Below are positions 1 through 6,594 of a DNA stretch of 27,595 bases, piece after piece; position 1 is the stretch's first letter, and every line of letters starts with the position of its first letter. The DNA lies in contig JBFFEY010000041.1 in assembly GCA_041558415.1 (NCBI GenBank), positions 1-27,595 on the forward strand, written 5' to 3'. The position numbers were made by a program, and so were the translations under genes. This DNA is from SG8-39 sp041558415. GTDB taxonomy: Bacteria; Pseudomonadota; Gammaproteobacteria; Burkholderiales; SG8-39. Below the pieces are notes generated by a model. It had not been told where the DNA came from, searched no databases, and saw nothing but the letters and a program-made list of their open reading frames with translations.

Positions 1-123
1 CTCGCCGAACGCGGCATGCACGCCGAGCTGCGCCTGTTTTCCAGCGTCACGCGCGAAGGGGTCGAAGAGGCGCGCGCGCTGCTCGCCTCCTGGGCCGACG
101 CCTGGGGCACGGCGCGGAAATAA
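1..123 (+). CDS. engB: Ribosome biogenesis GTPase EngB/YihA, C-terminal fragment
   Basis: Partial gene entering from the left edge. The first 40 codons are open in frame 1 and end at TAA (121-123). The visible peptide includes LRLFSSVTREGVEEARALL and a following tryptophan-rich end, which matches the C-terminal 'LFSs..k.GveeAr..l..W' ending of EngB (YsxC/YihA), a GTPase needed for large-subunit ribosome assembly. The GTP-binding motifs lie outside the window, so the call rests on this tail and on the common betaproteobacterial neighbourhood of engB next to hemB. The stop codon sits inside an A-run that is the U-tract of an opposite-strand terminator. Confidence 0.75.
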   Translation, partial: LAERGMHAELRLFSSVTREGVEEARALLASWADAWGTARK

Positions 124-157
124 AAAAGCCCCCGGTAAAGGGGAATAAACCGGGGGC
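122..157 (-). terminator. Intrinsic terminator reading on the minus strand
   Basis: A perfect 9-bp stem (128-136 GCCCCCGGT with 149-157 ACCGGGGGC, 12-nt loop) is followed on the minus strand by six T (complement of A122-A127). That is a textbook Rho-independent terminator for leftward transcription. On the plus strand the stem is followed by CGAAACG, so it is weak as an engB terminator. The U-tract overlaps the engB stop codon. Confidence 0.7.
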
Positions 158-232
158 CGAAACGCCTTAATTGGTGATTAAGGCACCCGCTCAGGGAGGA
201 GAAGCGGGAGACGATCTGCATCGCCTGACGGT
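122..232 (-). ncRNA. Candidate small RNA with anti-Shine-Dalgarno loop
   Basis: Between engB and hemB, about 230 bp without a gene, the minus strand can fold into consecutive hairpins. The first is a small CGAT/ATCG stem at 223-212. The second is a 6-bp stem (CCCGCT 208-203 with AGCGGG 191-186) whose 11-nt loop reads TCTCCTCCCTG. The third is a 7-bp stem (GCCTTAA/TTAAGGC, 184-164) with loop TCACCAA. Last comes the strong U6 terminator at 157-122. The C/U-rich loop is complementary to Shine-Dalgarno sequences, a hallmark of several bacterial trans-acting sRNAs. A TTGACT -35-like hexamer lies at 267-262 with only a poor -10 (244-239), so the 5' end near 232 is a guess. Alternatively these hairpins belong to the hemB 5' leader on the plus strand. 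Confidence 0.4.
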
Positions 233-352
233 AAGATTCTCATTCCCACGGAAAGTTCCACAGTCAAATCTTGCAAAAAAATCAGGCACTCGCGCAAAAG
301 TCCCGCAGATTTTGAGGGCTTTTTGACGCCGGTGCCCAAGGGTAGGTTAGCC

Positions 353-1357
353 ATGAACGTGTACGGCAGTTTTCCCGCGCGGCGCATGCGCCGCATGCGC
401 CGCGACGAGTTTTCGCGCCGCCTGATGCGCGAGACCGTGCTCACCGCGAACGACCTCATCTATCCGGTGTTCGTGCTCGAGGGCGCGCGCCGCACGCAGA
501 AAGTCGCCTCGATGCCCGGCATCGAGCGCATGAGCGTCGACAAGTTGCTGCCGGTCGCCGAGCAGTGCCTCAGGTACGGCGTGCCGGTGATGGCGCTGTT
601 CCCGGTGATCGATCAGCGCCTGAAAAGCCTCGACGGGCGCGAAGCCTACAACCCTAAGGGCCTCGTGCCGCGCGCGGTGAGCGCGCTGAAGAAGCGCTTT
701 CCCGAGCTGGGCATCATGACCGACGTCGCGCTGGATCCCTACACCTCGCACGGCCAGGACGGCGTCGTCGACAAGAGCGGCTACATCATCAACGACGTGA
801 CGCTCGAGGTGCTGGTCAAGCAGGCGCTGGCGCAGGCCACGGCGGGCGTCGACATCGTCGCCCCCTCGGACATGATGGACGGCCGCATCGGCCGCATCCG
901 CCAGGCGCTGGAGAAGGCCGGTCACATTCACAGCAAGATCATGGCCTACTCGGCGAAGTACGCCTCCGGCTTCTACGGCCCGTTCCGCGACGCCGTCGGC
1001 TCGGCCGCGAACCTCGGCAAGGGCGACAAGAAGACCTACCAGATGGATCCGGCGAACAGCGACGAGGCGCTGTGGGAAGTCGGCCTCGACCTGGCGGAGG
1101 GCGCCGACATGGTGATGGTCAAGCCCGGCATGCCCTACCTCGACATCCTGCGGCGCGTGAAGGAAACGTTCAAGGCGCCGACCTACCTCTACCAGGTGAG
1201 CGGCGAATATTCCATGCTGCGCGGCGCGGTCGATCGCGGCTGGCTGGGCGAGGGCGTCATCATGGAAGCGCTGCTCGGCATGAAGCGCGCCGGCGCCGAC
1301 GGCATCCTCAGCTACTTCGCGCTGGAGGCGGCGAAGGCGTTGAAGAAGGAACGCTAG
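353..1357 (+). CDS. hemB: Delta-aminolevulinic acid dehydratase (porphobilinogen synthase)
   Basis: 334 residues, the usual length. HemB condenses two 5-aminolevulinate molecules into porphobilinogen, the first common step of tetrapyrrole (haem) synthesis in the cytoplasm. Both active-site lysines are visible: K202 in YSAKYASGFYGPF and the Schiff-base K257 in MVMVKPGMPYLD. Where zinc enzymes carry a cysteine triad, this protein reads DVALDPYTSHGQDG. It therefore belongs to the cysteine-free, magnesium-dependent class known from Pseudomonas aeruginosa. Start chosen at ATG 353, preceded by AAGGGTAGG at a good distance; an in-frame TTG at 323 would add ten residues atypical for the family. The N-terminus contains a small repeat, RRMRRMRR. 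The gene stands alone between a structured leader region and a large palindrome. Confidence 0.97.
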   Translation: MNVYGSFPARRMRRMRRDEFSRRLMRETVLTANDLIYPVFVLEGARRTQKVASMPGIERMSVDKLLPVAEQCLRYGVPVMALFPVIDQRLKSLDGREAYNPKGLVPRAVSALKKRFPELGIMTDVALDPYTSHGQDGVVDKSGYIINDVTLEVLVKQALAQATAGVDIVAPSDMMDGRIGRIRQALEKAGHIHSKIMAYSAKYASGFYGPFRDAVGSAANLGKGDKKTYQMDPANSDEALWEVGLDLAEGADMVMVKPGMPYLDILRRVKETFKAPTYLYQVSGEYSMLRGAVDRGWLGEGVIMEALLGMKRAGADGILSYFALEAAKALKKER

Positions 1358-1404
1358 GACGCCGCTTGCCGGCGCGGAGCAATCATTAAGCGCTCCGCGT
1401 CCAT

Positions 1405-1496
1405 CGGGTTTTATCGATCTCGTGATTTCGTACAGTTGCCGGGAGATTCATCCGGCAACTGTACGAAATCGCGAGACCATGAAAACCTCAAACCCG
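1405..1496. repeat. Long imperfect palindrome between convergent genes
   Basis: The 181-bp gap between the convergent hemB and VOC genes holds a long inverted repeat. The core arms are 1419-1442 and 1452-1475: 24 bp, fully paired apart from one G-T pair, with a 9-nt loop. Outer arms extend it: TTTTGG-type pairing of 1406-1412 with 1482-1488, or CGGGTTT 1405-1411 with AAACCCG 1490-1496. The arms are less GC-rich than the surroundings (they contain ATTTCGTACAGTTG). There is no U-tract, so it is not a classic terminator. It looks like a REP- or MITE-like element that may still stop or stabilise both transcripts. Confidence 0.7.
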
Positions 1497-1528
1497 CGTC
1501 GCGTTCCATTTAGAGTAGAGCGCGGGTT
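1491..1528. repeat. Second inverted repeat in the hemB-VOC gap
   Basis: AACCCGCG (1491-1498) is repeated inverted as CGCGGGTT (1521-1528), with an AT-richer 22-nt loop. It abuts the long palindrome and lies 10 bp beyond the VOC stop codon. On the minus strand the right arm comes first and no T-run follows, so a terminator role is possible but unproven. Confidence 0.4.
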
Positions 1529-1538
1529 CTGCAGAAAT

Positions 1539-2375
1539 CTACCCAAAAACCAGCGTCACCCCGCAGGCCTCGTGCGCATGCACGGCGTACGCGCCGTCCT
1601 TCAACGGCACCGGCTCGAAACCGCCGCGACGCAGCGTCTCGGCAGCGGCGAGGCGGTCGGCCACGCGGATGAAGAGCGCCGCGACGAAGGGCCGCGCGCG
1701 CGCCGGCAGCTCGACGCCGGTCAGCCGCCGGCCGAGCTTGCCGCGCGCCGTGAGCGCGATCGGCGCGCTGCCGGTGTCGACGCGCAGCCCCTCGGCGATC
1801 GGCTGCGGCCGGGTGCCGAAGAGCTTCGCGTAATGCGGCGCTTCGCGCGCCGGGTCCTCGACGACGACCGCGACGCCCGCAAGCGCGGTGGCGCCCACGG
1901 CGTGGCGCTGGTACTCGGGACGCCAGACGACGTCGCGCGTGAAGTGCTGGCAGAGAAACGTACGGCAGCCCGGCGTCTGTGCCACCGGCAGCTGCACGAT
2001 GCGGAAGGCGGCGTCGCGCGCACCGCCGGGCAGCGCGACGGGGCGCGCAAAATCGAGCGGTGCCTCGGCCTCGATGCCGTTCGCGCGCAGTGCAGCGTGC
2101 GACGCGTCGGCGTCCTCGGTGGCGAGTGCGATCGCGGCGAGGCCATCACCTCGGGCGAGAAAGTCATTGTAGTACTGCATCGCCGGGTGCGCCCGCGGCG
2201 GCGCGAGCAGCTCGAAATAGTCCTGCGCGAACATGACGCAGTGGTTCTGCGAACCGAGCGTGTGCACGCCGCGCGGGGTCAGCGTGAAGCCGAGCCGCGC
2301 GTAGACCGCGTGCGCATGCTCGAGGTCGCGCACCGCGATGACGACGTGATCGATGCCGGAGATCGGCGCAGGCAT
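1539..2375 (-). CDS. VOC (glyoxalase-like) family protein
   Basis: 278 residues. The N-terminal segment GIDHVVIAVRDLEHAHAVY, followed by LGFTLTPRGVHTLGSQNHCVMF and DYFELL, is the signature of the larger glyoxalase-like family within the vicinal-oxygen-chelate superfamily. A second half resembling a degenerate VOC repeat begins near GVAVVVEDPAREAPHYAKLFG. VOC proteins are metal-dependent lyases, isomerases or dioxygenases, or metal-free binding proteins; the reaction here cannot be told. The start codon lies 8 bp after the dsbD stop, so it is probably the last gene of a cutA-dsbD-VOC operon. A longer upstream reading in the same frame is antisense-type noise running through dsbD in the wrong frame and was discarded. 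Confidence 0.85.
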   Translation of the reverse strand: MPAPISGIDHVVIAVRDLEHAHAVYARLGFTLTPRGVHTLGSQNHCVMFAQDYFELLAPPRAHPAMQYYNDFLARGDGLAAIALATEDADASHAALRANGIEAEAPLDFARPVALPGGARDAAFRIVQLPVAQTPGCRTFLCQHFTRDVVWRPEYQRHAVGATALAGVAVVVEDPAREAPHYAKLFGTRPQPIAEGLRVDTGSAPIALTARGKLGRRLTGVELPARARPFVAALFIRVADRLAAAETLRRGGFEPVPLKDGAYAVHAHEACGVTLVFG

Positions 2376-2383
2376 CGGCCGCC

Positions 2384-4225
2384 TCAGCGCGCGTTCGCCT
2401 GGGCGAGCGTCTGCAGGAAACGGTCGCTGTCCTGGTAGCCGATGACGCGCAGGCCCTTGATCTCGCGTCCCTGCGCGTCGAAAAACACGATGCCGGGCGG
2501 GCCGAACAGCGAAAAGCGCTTGAGCAGCAGCTTGTGCTGCTCGGTGTTGTCGGTGACGTCCGCCTGCAAGAGCAGCATCCTGTCCATCTGCGCGCGCACC
2601 GCCGGGTCGCTGAAGGTGAAGCGCTCCATCTCCTTGCAGGACACGCACCAGTCGGCATAGAAGTCGAGCATCACCGGCCGCCCCGGGTTGCGCAGCCGCT
2701 CTTCGAGCTCGGGCAGCGAGTTGACGCGCACCCAGTTCACCGGCGCAGCGACCGCCTGCGCGCCGCCCATCACGCCGCCGAGCGGCTTGAGCGGGTCGCG
2801 CGCGCCGGCGAGCGCGCCCACCAGCATGGCGACGCCGGTGACCAGGGCGAGCATGCCCACGCTTTTCCACAGCCGCGGCCAGCTGCCCGCGTTCGCCGGC
2901 AGCGGGTCGATCGCGCGCAGGAACATGGCGCTGCCGACGAGCAGCGCGGCCCAAGCGACCATCTGCACCGCCACGGGAATGATCGGCGAAACGATCCAGA
3001 TCGCGACGGCCAGCAGCAGCACGCCGAAGAACTTCTTCACGCCCTCCATCCAGGCGCCCGACTTCGGCAGCAGCGCCCCTTCGGAGACCCCGACTGCGAT
3101 GAGCGGGATGCCCATGCCGAGCGCCATCACGAACAGCGCGGCGCCGCCCAGCGCCACGTCCTTGGTCTGCGAGATGTAGAGCAGCGCGCCGGCGAGCGGC
3201 GCCGCGACGCAGGGGCTGACGATGATCGCCGAGAAAACACCCATCGCGGCGACCGACGCCAGCTTGCCGCCCCTCAGCTTCTGGTGCGCCGAATGCAGCC
3301 GGTGATGGAGGAAACCCGGCAGCTGCAGGTCGTAGAAGCCGAACATCGACAGCGCGAGCCAGACGAACACCAGCGCGAAGGCGCCGAGCACCCAGGCGTT
3401 CTGCAGCGCCGCCGCGATCAGGGTGCCCGAGTAGGCCGCCGCGATGCCGGCCGCCGCGTACGTGACGGCCATGCCGAGCACGTAGGCGAGCGACAGCAGG
3501 AAGGCGCGCGCCTTGTTCAGGCTGCGGCCTTCGCCGGCGATGATGCCGGACAGGATCGGCACCATCGGCAGCACGCAGGGCGTGAACGTGAGCAGCAGGC
3601 CGAAGCCGAAGAAGCTGAGCAGCACGATGAGCAGGTTGCCCTCGAACAGCTTGGCGATGTCGAGGTCGCTGGCGAAGAGCGAGAAGCTCGCCGCGGGCTC
3701 GATCGCGCGCGGCGCCTCGCTCAGCACGGGAGCGCCGCCCGTGCCGCCGCCCGCATCGCTCGCCGACAGCGCCGCGAGCTGCAGCGTCGCGCTCGAATCC
3801 ATCGGCGTGTAGCACACGCCGATGTCGGCGCAGCCCTGCGAGGTGACGTTGAGCTTGAGGCTTTGTGCGGCGGCGTTGCTGCGCGCGAGCGGCAGCTGCA
3901 CGCTCACCTTCTTGCGGTAGGTCTCGACCTCGCCGAAGAACTCGTCCTTCTTGCGGATGCCGGGCGGCAGCTGCGCGGCACCGAGCGCGACGCCGTCCGC
4001 AGCCTCCAGCGCGAAGCGGAATTTGTCGCGGTACATGTAGTAGCCCTCGGCGATCAAGAAGTTGACCTCGAGGGTGCGCGCGTCGACCACGCGCGCCGAG
4101 AACTGGAAGGCCTTCTCGGGTTCGAGCAGCTCGTCGCTCTGGCCGAAAAGCTTGAACTGGGCCGCCGCCGGCAGCGCAATCGCGGCGATCAGCAGGAAGG
4201 CGAGATGGCGCAGCGCGTTACGCAT
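2384..4225 (-). CDS. dsbD: Thiol:disulfide interchange protein DsbD
   Basis: 613 residues, the usual size. DsbD passes electrons from cytoplasmic thioredoxin across the inner membrane to periplasmic reductases (DsbC, CcmG-like proteins). All three redox modules are visible. A signal peptide (residues 1-22, ending ALPAAAQ) leads to the periplasmic alpha domain with C132 and C138 in QGCADIGVCY. A multi-span membrane core (about 195-480) carries C217 (TFTPCVLPMVP) and C339 (IVSPCVAAPL). The C-terminal thioredoxin-like gamma domain has C527-V-S-C530 in YADWCVSCKEME. So all six catalytic cysteines are intact. It starts 13 bp downstream of cutA, a pairing common in proteobacteria. Confidence 0.97.
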   Translation of the reverse strand: MRNALRHLAFLLIAAIALPAAAQFKLFGQSDELLEPEKAFQFSARVVDARTLEVNFLIAEGYYMYRDKFRFALEAADGVALGAAQLPPGIRKKDEFFGEVETYRKKVSVQLPLARSNAAAQSLKLNVTSQGCADIGVCYTPMDSSATLQLAALSASDAGGGTGGAPVLSEAPRAIEPAASFSLFASDLDIAKLFEGNLLIVLLSFFGFGLLLTFTPCVLPMVPILSGIIAGEGRSLNKARAFLLSLAYVLGMAVTYAAAGIAAAYSGTLIAAALQNAWVLGAFALVFVWLALSMFGFYDLQLPGFLHHRLHSAHQKLRGGKLASVAAMGVFSAIIVSPCVAAPLAGALLYISQTKDVALGGAALFVMALGMGIPLIAVGVSEGALLPKSGAWMEGVKKFFGVLLLAVAIWIVSPIIPVAVQMVAWAALLVGSAMFLRAIDPLPANAGSWPRLWKSVGMLALVTGVAMLVGALAGARDPLKPLGGVMGGAQAVAAPVNWVRVNSLPELEERLRNPGRPVMLDFYADWCVSCKEMERFTFSDPAVRAQMDRMLLLQADVTDNTEQHKLLLKRFSLFGPPGIVFFDAQGREIKGLRVIGYQDSDRFLQTLAQANAR

Positions 4226-4238
4226 GATCGCAGGCGAT

Positions 4239-4556
4239 TCAGGGTGTCGTTTCCGCGTCGACCCATTGCAGGTAGGCCGGAAGTCCGGCCTCGACTGGGA
4301 CCGCGATGATCTCGGGAAGTTCGGCCGGGTGGCCTTCGCGGATCGCGGTCTCGAGCGCCGGGTAGCGCGCCCGGGTCGTCTTGATGAGCAGCGGGAACTC
4401 CTCGTCCTGCTGCACGGCGCCGTCCCAGCGATAGAACGAACGGCAGGGGCCGAGCAGGTTGACGCAGGCCGCGAGGCGCCGCTCGACGAGCGTGCGCGCG
4501 AGCCGCTCGGCGGCCGCGCGATCCGGCACGTTCGTCAGGACAACCAGCGCGCCCAT
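4239..4556 (-). CDS. cutA: CutA1 divalent-cation tolerance protein
   Basis: 105 residues, matching the small trimeric CutA1 fold. Recognisable segments are VVLTNVPDRAAAERLARTLV near the start, RLAACVNLLG, SFYRWDGAVQQDEEFPLLIKT, HPAELPEIIAVPV and LPAYLQWV near the end. CutA has been linked to copper tolerance through its operon with dsbD in E. coli, but its molecular function remains uncertain. The start ATG is preceded on the minus strand by GAGGGTGGTG, a good ribosome site, which decides against the ATG ten bases further upstream in another frame. It is the first gene of the cutA-dsbD-VOC unit and has a sigma70-like promoter at 4634-4605. Confidence 0.95.
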   Translation of the reverse strand: MGALVVLTNVPDRAAAERLARTLVERRLAACVNLLGPCRSFYRWDGAVQQDEEFPLLIKTTRARYPALETAIREGHPAELPEIIAVPVEAGLPAYLQWVDAETTP

Positions 4557-4604
4557 CGATCACCACCCTCTTTTTTGCCCGCAGCGCCCGGGCAAGTGCG
4601 CACC

Positions 4605-4634
4605 TTTATACTCTGCGCCCGCGCGCAGCGGCAA
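4605..4634 (-). promoter_or_regulatory. Sigma70-like promoter for cutA-dsbD
   Basis: On the minus strand, TTGCCG (4634-4629, 4/6 to the -35 consensus) is separated by 18 bp from TATAAA (4610-4605, 5/6 to the -10). Transcription would start near 4598, giving a leader of about 40 nt with the cutA ribosome site. It is the only clearly AT-rich patch in this 97-bp gap. The -35 box overlaps the stem of the opposite-strand terminator at 4628-4654. Confidence 0.5.
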
Positions 4635-4654
4635 GCGCACGGTGCCGCTTTTTT
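4628..4654 (+). terminator. Plus-strand intrinsic terminator at the epimerase 3' end
   Basis: GCGGCA (4628-4633) pairs with TGCCGC (4643-4648) over a 9-nt loop and is followed directly by six T (4649-4654) on the plus strand. No plus-strand gene lies upstream; the region is antisense to cutA. The T-run touches the stop codon of the minus-strand epimerase. The same layout (stop codon, A-run, hairpin) is seen at engB, so it may serve to block transcription entering genes from the 3' side. Confidence 0.5.
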
Positions 4655-5511
4655 CATCGCGCGCGCGCTGCGTCGCCTAGCCGCTGTGCGAGGTCGGCCG
4701 GCACGCCTTCGCGCACCGTCGGATAGCGCAGCCGCGCGCCGAGCACCGTCTTCAGGCGGCGGTTGTCGAGACGGCGCGATTCGCTCATGAACGAAAGCAG
4801 GGCCGGCGAGATGCGGCCCGCCGCCTCGCTGCGCGCGATGCGCGGCGGACGCGGCAGGCCGGCACGATCGGCGAGAAAGTCGAACCACTCGCCCATCTTC
4901 AGGTCGGAATCATCGCTCGCGTTGTAGACGCCGGCCGGCGCGTCGTCCTCGAGGGCGCGCAGCGCGCAGGCCGCGAGGTCGTCGGCATGGATGTGGTTGG
5001 TGTAGACGTCGTCCTCCTCGCGCAGCAGCGGCGTGCCGGCGCGCAGGCGATCGAGCGGCAGGCGCTCCGCGGCGTAGATGCCGGGCGCGCGCAGCACGAC
5101 GAGGCGCACGCGCTGCGCCTCGCACCAGGCGGCGAGCTGCCGCTCGGCGTCGAGGCGGCGCTTGGCGCGCGGCGTCTGCGGCCGTGGTGCGCGCGTCTCG
5201 TCGACCCGGGCGCCGCCGCAATCCCCGTACACCCCGCTGGTACTGATGTAGACGAAGCGCGTTGGTAGAATGCGGGCCTTTTCCATCACCGCGAGCAGGT
5301 TTGCGGTCCGGGGATCGGTCTCGCCCTCGGCGGGCGGCGGCGCCGCGTGCAGCACGCTGTCGGCCCAGCCGATTGCGGCCTCGAGCGTTTCGGGCCGGTC
5401 GAGATCGGTGCCGAGGCGGCGCCCGAGCGTGCGCAGTTCCACCGCCGCGGGCAGCCGCGGCGCGAGACGCCGCGCAACGTCGCCGAACCCCGCGATCAGC
5501 AAGCGTTTCAT
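4654..5511 (-). CDS. NAD(P)-dependent epimerase, atypical SDR (YeeZ-like)
   Basis: 285 residues. The N-terminus MKRLLIAGFGDVARRLAP carries the dinucleotide-binding glycine motif. VYISTSGVYGDCGG holds the Ser and Tyr typical of extended/atypical short-chain dehydrogenases. NHIHADDLAACALRAL and GVYNASDDSDLKMGEWFD are the family's later landmarks. YeeZ-type SDRs bind nucleotide cofactor, but their substrate is unknown. Start chosen at ATG 5511; the longer reading frame upstream is antisense to the flavin reductase. Only 18 bp separate this start from the divergent reductase start. A TAGAAT -10-like box at 5524-5519 would place the transcript start at or beside the ATG, hinting at a leaderless mRNA. 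No Shine-Dalgarno is visible. Confidence 0.88.
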   Translation of the reverse strand: MKRLLIAGFGDVARRLAPRLPAAVELRTLGRRLGTDLDRPETLEAAIGWADSVLHAAPPPAEGETDPRTANLLAVMEKARILPTRFVYISTSGVYGDCGGARVDETRAPRPQTPRAKRRLDAERQLAAWCEAQRVRLVVLRAPGIYAAERLPLDRLRAGTPLLREEDDVYTNHIHADDLAACALRALEDDAPAGVYNASDDSDLKMGEWFDFLADRAGLPRPPRIARSEAAGRISPALLSFMSESRRLDNRRLKTVLGARLRYPTVREGVPADLAQRLGDAARAR

Positions 5512-5518
5512 TGCACCG

Positions 5519-5524
5519 ATTCTA
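5519..5524 (-). promoter_or_regulatory. -10-like box (TAGAAT) for the epimerase gene
   Basis: TAGAAT on the minus strand (5524-5519) lies 7 bp before the epimerase ATG. The -35 region is poor: GTGACA at 5543-5538 is only 13 bp away. The same hexamer followed by CGG recurs upstream of lgt (11993-11998), suggesting a real local promoter style. Confidence 0.35.
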
Positions 5525-5529
5525 CGATC

Positions 5530-6564
5530 ATGCCCAATGTCACTCTCCGGCCGAGCGGCCACCAGTTCAGCGTCGACGCCGGCGAATCGATCCTCACCGC
5601 GGCGCTGCGCCACGGCTTCGTGCTGCCCTACGGCTGCCGCAACGGCGCCTGCGGCAGCTGCAAGGGCCGGGTGCTCGAGGGCACGGTCGACTACGGCGTG
5701 TATCAGAAGAAGGCGCTGTCGGACGCCGAAAAGGCCGCCGGCAAGGCGCTGTTCTGCCAGGCCAAGCCGCTCGGCGACGTGGTCATCGAGGCGCGCACGG
5801 TCGGCACGGCGAAAGACATCCCCGTCAAGACGCTGCCCTGCCGCGTGCAGAAGCTCGAGCGGCTGGCCGACGACGTCATGGTGCTCTACCTCAAGCTGCC
5901 GGCCAACGAACGGCTGCAGTTCCTGCCGGGCCAGTACCTGGAGTTCCTGCTGCGCGACGGTTCGCGGCGCAGCTTTTCCATGGCGAACGCGCCGCACGAC
6001 GACGAACTGGTGCAGCTGCACGTGCGCCACGTGCCGGGCGGGCAGTTCACCGACCACGTGTTCGGCAAGATGAAGGAGCGCGACATCCTGCGCTTCGAGG
6101 GGCCGCACGGCACTTTTTTCCTGCGCGAGGACTCCGACAAGCCGATCGTGTTCGTCGCCTCGGGCACCGGCTTCGCGCCGATCAAGTCGATCCTGGAAAC
6201 GGCCTTTGCCAAGGGCATCGAACGCCCGATGGTGCTGTACTGGGGCGGGCGCCGGCCGCAGGACCTGTACATGCACGCGCTCGCCGAGCGCTGGGCCGCG
6301 GCGCACGGCAACTTGCGCTACGTGCCGGTGATTTCCGACGCGCTGCCGGAAGACGAGTGGCACGGCCGCAGCGGCTTCGTGCACCGCGCCGTGATGGAGG
6401 ATTTTCCGGATCTGTCCGGCTACCAGGTCTACGCCTGCGGCGTGCCGGTGATGGTCGACGCGGCGCGCAAGGATTTCACCGAGCAGTGCCAGCTGCCCGA
6501 GGACGAGTTCTACGCCGACAGCTTCACCACGCAGGCTGATCTCGCGGCGGACGCTTCGAGCTGA
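5530..6564 (+). CDS. 2Fe-2S ferredoxin-NAD(P)H flavin reductase (AscD/RfbI-like)
   Basis: 344 residues. Module order is a plant-type [2Fe-2S] ferredoxin domain (about 1-90), an FAD-binding barrel, then an NAD(P)-binding domain. Cluster ligands are C36, C41 and C44 (YGCRNGACGSCKG) and C76 (LFCQAKPL). RRSFSMANAP is the flavin-binding RxxS motif and VFVASGTGFAPIKSI is the nicotinamide-binding glycine loop. VYACGVPVMVDAARKDF closes the reductase module. Such proteins pass electrons from NAD(P)H through FAD to the iron-sulfur cluster and on to an oxygenase or dehydratase. In betaproteobacteria this orphan is often labelled CDP-6-deoxy-glucoseen reductase, but no sugar genes are nearby, so the partner is unknown. 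ATG 5530 has no obvious ribosome site. TAGAAT at 5266-5271, inside the opposing gene, could be its promoter. Confidence 0.9.
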   Translation: MPNVTLRPSGHQFSVDAGESILTAALRHGFVLPYGCRNGACGSCKGRVLEGTVDYGVYQKKALSDAEKAAGKALFCQAKPLGDVVIEARTVGTAKDIPVKTLPCRVQKLERLADDVMVLYLKLPANERLQFLPGQYLEFLLRDGSRRSFSMANAPHDDELVQLHVRHVPGGQFTDHVFGKMKERDILRFEGPHGTFFLREDSDKPIVFVASGTGFAPIKSILETAFAKGIERPMVLYWGGRRPQDLYMHALAERWAAAHGNLRYVPVISDALPEDEWHGRSGFVHRAVMEDFPDLSGYQVYACGVPVMVDAARKDFTEQCQLPEDEFYADSFTTQADLAADASS

Positions 6565-6594
6565 CGCCCTCCCGCCCGCGCGCGCCGCCGGCGG

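Noticed and set aside
323..352. Upstream TTG start for hemB
   Set aside because: ATG 353 has a proper ribosome site and gives the family-typical N-terminus.
381..399. GGCGCATGCGCC palindrome and 9-bp repeat at the start of hemB
   Set aside because: Explained by the RRMRRMRR coding repeat in a GC-rich genome; no second signal supports regulation.
178..459. 93-residue minus-strand open frame across the engB-hemB gap
   Set aside because: No ribosome site or family resemblance; it runs across the hairpins and into hemB antisense. The RNA reading is more convincing.
1539..3815. 758-residue minus-strand open frame spanning the VOC gene and much of dsbD
   Set aside because: Only the last 278 codons match a family; the rest is out-of-frame dsbD, an effect of high GC. 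DsbD is supported by all six catalytic cysteines.
2534..4309. 591-residue plus-strand open frame antisense to dsbD
   Set aside because: Composition rich in R, H, Q and E with no family motif; typical shadow frame opposite a GC-rich gene.
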